Shown here: positions 63,259-64,000 of the stretch, piece by piece
Layout: every line of letters starts with the position of its first letter
Numbering within the stretch: the stretch's first letter is position 1
Source: Paracoccus aminovorans
GTDB lineage: Bacteria > Pseudomonadota > Alphaproteobacteria > Rhodobacterales > Rhodobacteraceae
Length of the DNA stretch: 64,000 nt
Assembly (NCBI RefSeq): GCF_900005615.1
Contig: NZ_LN832559.1
Location: 2,262,837-2,326,836 of the forward strand
Direction: 5' to 3'
Notes under the pieces: model-generated
Databases searched by the model: none
What the model was told of the DNA's origin: nothing
What the model saw: the letters and a program-made list of their open reading frames with translations, nothing else
Position numbers and translations under genes: made by a program

Positions 63259-64000
63259 ATGACCGAGCCGCGACCCATCATCCTGACCTGCGGCGAACCG
63301 GCCGGCATCGGGCCGGAGCTGGCCCCCAAGGCGCTGGCGGCCGGGGTACCCTTCGTTTTTCTGGGCGACCCGCGGCATCTGCCCGAGGGCGCTGCCTGGG
63401 CCGAAGTTTCGGCACCGGGCGAGGCGGTTGCACCCGGCGTGCTGCCGGTGTTGCGGCATGACTTCGCGGCGCCGGCCGTGCCCGGGCATCCCGACCCGGC
63501 CAATGCGGCAGGCGTGATCGAAGTCATCGCCCGCGCCGTCGACCTGGCGCAGAGCGGGGCCGCCGGGGGCATCTGCACCCTGCCGATCAACAAGGAGGCG
63601 CTGAAGACGGGCGCCGATTTCCGCTTTCCCGGCCATACCGAGTATCTGGCGCATCTGGCGGGCGATGTGCCGGTGGTGATGATGCTGGCCTCGACCGGCG
63701 TGCAGCCGCCTTGCCGGGTGGTGCCGGCGACCATCCATATCGCGCTGTCCGAGGTGCCCCGCACGCTGACGCCGGAACTGCTGGAGGAGGCCCTGCGCAT
63801 CACCGATGCCGGGCTGCGCCGCGATTTCGGCATTGCCGCGCCGCGGCTGGCGCTGGCCGGGCTGAACCCGCATGCCGGCGAGAACGGCGTCATGGGCCGC
63901 GAGGAGACGCGCTGGATCGCATCGCTGGCCGCGCGTTTGCGGGCCGAGGGGTTCGATCTGGCCGGGCCCCTGCCCGCCGATACCATGTTCCATCCGGCGG
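63259..64000 (+). CDS. pdxA: 4-hydroxythreonine-4-phosphate dehydrogenase PdxA (3' incomplete)
   Basis: The first 247 codons of PdxA, running off the window. Seen are LTCGEPAGIGPELAPKAL, CTLPINKEALKTG, the metal-binding FPGHTEYLAHL and LAGLNPHAGENGVMG. The enzyme oxidises 4-phosphohydroxythreonine in pyridoxal-phosphate synthesis using NAD(P). The surA-pdxA order is conserved in many proteobacteria. The start is placed at the ATG directly after the dispersed repeat; there is no normal Shine-Dalgarno. Confidence 0.95.
   Translation, partial: MTEPRPIILTCGEPAGIGPELAPKALAAGVPFVFLGDPRHLPEGAAWAEVSAPGEAVAPGVLPVLRHDFAAPAVPGHPDPANAAGVIEVIARAVDLAQSGAAGGICTLPINKEALKTGADFRFPGHTEYLAHLAGDVPVVMMLASTGVQPPCRVVPATIHIALSEVPRTLTPELLEEALRITDAGLRRDFGIAAPRLALAGLNPHAGENGVMGREETRWIASLAARLRAEGFDLAGPLPADTMFHPA

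Noticed and set aside
1..64000. CRISPR array
   Set aside because: No regularly spaced direct repeats with unique spacers were seen in any interval; the only repeats are the IS copies, the four palindromic elements and short local repeats.

Overview
The window looks like a high-GC alphaproteobacterial chromosome of the Paracoccus / Rhodobacterales type. The support is the phaR-phaP-phaC-phaZ polyhydroxyalkanoate locus with a TGC-rich operator, a B12-dependent ribonucleotide reductase, the tatABC, lptFGD-surA-pdxA and pepA-holC core blocks, and a short GC-rich dispersed repeat found at four gene boundaries. The assignment rests on recognised protein families and gene order only; no database was searched.

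Positions 1-33332 are accessory DNA. On the far left is a minus-strand run of small genes: a zinc ribbon, two uncharacterised proteins, a transglutaminase-like protein and a secreted protein with seven Cys repeats. Three apparently identical 2479-bp IS21-family elements (3175-5653 forward; 24630-27108 and 29902-32380 reverse) cut through genes on nearly every side. They truncate a PD-(D/E)XK-like nuclease next to an HTH-fused DNA methyltransferase, a phage-tail-like gene, hsdM of a type I restriction system, an AAA ATPase and a serine recombinase. None of the three copies has a target-site duplication, so the region has probably been rearranged by recombination between copies. Between copies 1 and 2 lie a TcmP/DUF5131 pair, a putative flavin-based transmembrane electron-transfer cluster, and a TetR-controlled operon of an HlyD-like adaptor, an ABC exporter and a P1B-4-type metal ATPase.

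The flavin cluster (9929-17134) is the most coherent candidate for an under-described system. A QseB/TctD-like response regulator and sensor kinase diverge from three tandem small PepSY proteins, a DUF2271 protein with a DGITGAS flavinylation-like motif, a fused PepSY-membrane/flavodoxin/ferredoxin-reductase protein, and ApbE (FMN transferase). The proposed route is NAD(P)H to FAD/FMN, through haem in the membrane part, to a covalently flavinylated periplasmic protein.

Core chromosome begins at tRNA-Ser (33333-33422). It carries the PHA locus, an alpha/beta hydrolase, thrS, a cold-shock gene, an acyl-CoA ligase, a DsbA-family gene followed by a decayed tandem copy of its own 3' end, and nrdJ. 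A second, small accessory patch (about 46.9-50.8 kb) contains broken Lrp, MFS and metallophosphoesterase genes, a Hint-domain protein and a large-serine-recombinase remnant whose end overlaps tRNA-Met. After it come DUF815-tatCBA (minus), marC-like, a clan AA protease, holC-pepA (minus), lptF-lptG-lptD-surA and the start of pdxA, which runs off the right edge.
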